Made by a program: the position numbers and the translations under genes. The notes under the pieces are model-generated. The model was given only the letters and a program-made list of their open reading frames with translations. It searched no databases and was not told where the DNA came from. A stretch of 64,000 bases of DNA from Pedobacter schmidteae (GTDB lineage: Bacteria; Bacteroidota; Bacteroidia; Sphingobacteriales; Sphingobacteriaceae), in assembly GCF_900564155.1 (NCBI RefSeq), contig NZ_LS999839.1, positions 1,609,097-1,673,096 on the forward strand. The letters are read 5' to 3'. Each line of letters begins with the position of its first letter. Positions within the stretch are counted from its first letter, which is position 1. Below are positions 62,352-64,000 of this stretch, in pieces.

Positions 62352-63201
62352 GTGCGGAAATAATTTCTTTTATCTTGATATCTACGATCAGCCGGAACCA
62401 AAAGCCCTGCAAAAAATGAAAAAGAAAACCTTGATATCCGTCGAGTATCCCCAGACGGAAGAAATATCGATAGATAAAATAGATACCGGGGCGGAGCAAC
62501 AGGGGCATTTGCCACCATAGTCTTTTTAGCCAGGCCGTCCTTTGATCGGGCGTGCCCCAAAACAAGGGTTTTAGGGTTTGTCCACGGGTCAGCCCCCGGC
62601 GCTCTACTTCTTCAAGCGCCAGTAAATCGCTGTAGGTATTGTGTTTGTTGATCCAGAAACTGATGTTGTTTTCTTTCAGATTTTCTTCTATCAGGTAGCC
62701 ATCTTTCCAAACCAGGGTTTTTCCGGGTACGATAAAACGATGGTCCATACGTTCGTTCAGGTCCGAGTAACCCACCGCATACCGGAACATCTTTAACAGA
62801 TAAAAAGGCTGAAAACCACCGTGTTTAATCCATTTTCCTTTGAAATAATTTTTTCTATTAAAATAGATTCCGTCTATATGTTGGTGATTTTCGGCCTTGA
62901 AATCAAGCAAATGGTTTTTAAGCTCTTCAGAAATGATCTGGTCAGCATCCAGGCCAATTACCCAAGGGGTTGTTATATGAAAAAGCCGGAGTGCCTGATG
63001 CCATTGCTGAGGATGGTTGCTGAAGGGGTGCTGTTTAATATGCGCACCAAAGCGCTGGGCAATACTCAGGGTTTGGTCGGTACTGCCCGAGTCCAGCACA
63101 TAAGTGGCTGCATTTAAGCTATAAGCAGAGCTTAGCAATCTGGGCAGGTGTATCTCCTCATTATAGGTCAGAATGAGGATGGAAAAATGAGGGTTAATCA
63201 T
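62338..63201 (-). CDS. Family 2 glycosyltransferase
   Basis: 287 residues with the GT-A pattern: FSILILTYNEEIHLPRLL, VLDSGSTDQTLSIAQRFGA (donor site) and DXD in GLDADQI near residue 84. A C-terminal hydrophobic stretch (WWQMPLLLRPGIYFIYRYFF) suggests membrane association, as in WaaE/KdtX-like enzymes. It overlaps the preceding GT4 gene by 8 bases. It is likely to add an early sugar to the lipid carrier. Confidence 0.87.
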   Translation of the reverse strand: MINPHFSILILTYNEEIHLPRLLSSAYSLNAATYVLDSGSTDQTLSIAQRFGAHIKQHPFSNHPQQWHQALRLFHITTPWVIGLDADQIISEELKNHLLDFKAENHQHIDGIYFNRKNYFKGKWIKHGGFQPFYLLKMFRYAVGYSDLNERMDHRFIVPGKTLVWKDGYLIEENLKENNISFWINKHNTYSDLLALEEVERRGLTRGQTLKPLFWGTPDQRTAWLKRLWWQMPLLLRPGIYFIYRYFFRLGILDGYQGFLFHFLQGFWFRLIVDIKIKEIISAHEPD

Positions 63202-64000
63202 GAGTTGTCGCCCTTCGGCTTACTTTTTGGTACATATTCAGGTAGGATTGGATGAGTTTTTGGTCGTTAAATGCACTAATGATCAGCATAGGGGCAAATT
63301 CCCTGATGATGATCAGTTTGCCCGGATGACTATAAATGTGCAGCAATTTATTTTTGATGGACTCGCTATTGGTTTCGCAAATCCAGCCCATATTGTTTTC
63401 GGCTACAAAGCTGGCCAGACCTACTTCGTTGCTGATTAAAACTGCGGTACCTACACACAGGCTCTCGATAACCACATTGCCGAAATTCTCATCGTAAGAG
63501 GGCAACACCAATATATGATGTTGTGCGATCAGCTCAAATTTATCATCACTTTTGAAACCCAGCCAGCGGATGTGTTGCTCAATATGATACTGGTGACTTA
63601 AGGTTTTTAATTTTGCGATATAGGCGGCATTACCGCTGCCGGCAATGGTAAGCTGATAGGGTATAGTCAGGTCGGCTAATGCGGCAAACAGTAGCTCAAT
63701 TCCTTTTTTTTGTTCGATACGGGAGAGGAACAGTAGTCTGAGTAAGCCATTTTCGGATGCAGGAGCAGGGATTTGGCTTGGAAGGCTTACCAGATTGTGT
63801 ATGTTAAAAATACTTTTGGGCTTTAGCAGTTTTTTAAGTGCAGCCTGTTCTCTTTCGGAGGTACTGTGCAAATGACATCGGTTTAATAAAAACTTGCCAA
63901 TGAAACGGTGAAATAAAAGTTTTATGCCGGTATGATTGGTGACAAAAGAATAGGGACTTAGCGTGCCACGTGGGGATAAAATAACAGGGACTTTGCGCAG
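63194..64000 (-). CDS. Family 4 glycosyltransferase (partial, continues past the window edge)
   Basis: The frame is open to base 64000, so the true N terminus is outside. The visible 268 residues start with PVILSPRGTLSPYSF and continue through CHLHSTSEREQAALKKLL. The donor half has LLFLSRIEQKKGIELLFAAL, the GT4 signature, and LPSYDENFGNVVIESLCVGT (EX7E loop). A TTG start at 63871 would remove the acceptor half and is not used. Likely part of the same minus-strand glycan operon. Confidence 0.85.
   Translation of the reverse strand: MRKVPVILSPRGTLSPYSFVTNHTGIKLLFHRFIGKFLLNRCHLHSTSEREQAALKKLLKPKSIFNIHNLVSLPSQIPAPASENGLLRLLFLSRIEQKKGIELLFAALADLTIPYQLTIAGSGNAAYIAKLKTLSHQYHIEQHIRWLGFKSDDKFELIAQHHILVLPSYDENFGNVVIESLCVGTAVLISNEVGLASFVAENNMGWICETNSESIKNKLLHIYSHPGKLIIIREFAPMLIISAFNDQKLIQSYLNMYQKVSRRATTHD

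Overview
The window looks like a chromosomal segment of a Bacteroidota soil or freshwater bacterium, most likely Sphingobacteriaceae (Pedobacter-like). The evidence is a SusC/SusD pair with an ECF sigma factor and FecR, TlpA/DUF4369 proteins, DUF6266 proteins, a DUF1800 protein, TAnnTTTG promoter elements and few Shine-Dalgarno sites. This placement comes from gene content alone; no 16S rRNA or tRNA gene was seen.

Layout. (1) 1-7.2 kb: the tail of a sensor-kinase-like gene, a small Cys-rich protein behind Fur/PerR-like palindromes, and an envelope module of two ferritin-like proteins and one fasciclin protein divergent from a SigK-type sigma factor and its RskA anti-sigma factor. A methyltransferase, an XRE regulator and a beta-barrel protein follow. 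(2) 7.1-32.6 kb: a long one-directional exopolysaccharide/capsule locus. It holds an SLBB export protein, a Wzz-like protein, TviB/TviC-type uronic acid genes, an aminotransferase plus methyltransferase, a MurJ-like flippase, a candidate polymerase, glycosyltransferases, AsnB, a complete PglC-D-E-F bacillosamine module and a Wzi/RemB-like barrel. metK, a strong terminator and rfbD come next. Two gene remnants bracket asnB and one glycosyltransferase, which suggests module exchange. (3) 32.6-39.3 kb: a decaying accessory island. It contains an operator-like array, a lysis-cassette-like set (Rz1-like lipoprotein, endopeptidase, small membrane protein) with two DUF6266 proteins, an intact IS3-family element with a 3-bp target duplication, an HTH protein, and a toxin-antitoxin pair whose toxin has an amber codon at position 3.

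(4) 39.3-48.7 kb, minus strand: an ECF sigma - FecR - SusC - SusD - TlpA - TlpA nutrient-uptake operon. (5) 49.0-55.4 kb, plus strand: a large lipoprotein, a DUF1800 protein and a TonB-dependent receptor. (6) 55.4-64.0 kb, minus strand: a second polysaccharide locus. It has two GT genes, a WcaF-like acetyltransferase, a WecA/TagO-like phosphosugar transferase, a GH2-like lipoprotein and a 1263-residue protein that joins a processive GT2 synthase to a GH26 domain and a second barrel that appears to have lost its catalytic glutamates.

The most unusual items are the GT2-GH26-pseudo-GH fusion with its GH2-like partner and the DUF6266/lysis-like island. The sigma factor with fasciclin arrangement recalls the mycobacterial SigK-RskA-MPT70/83 regulon.
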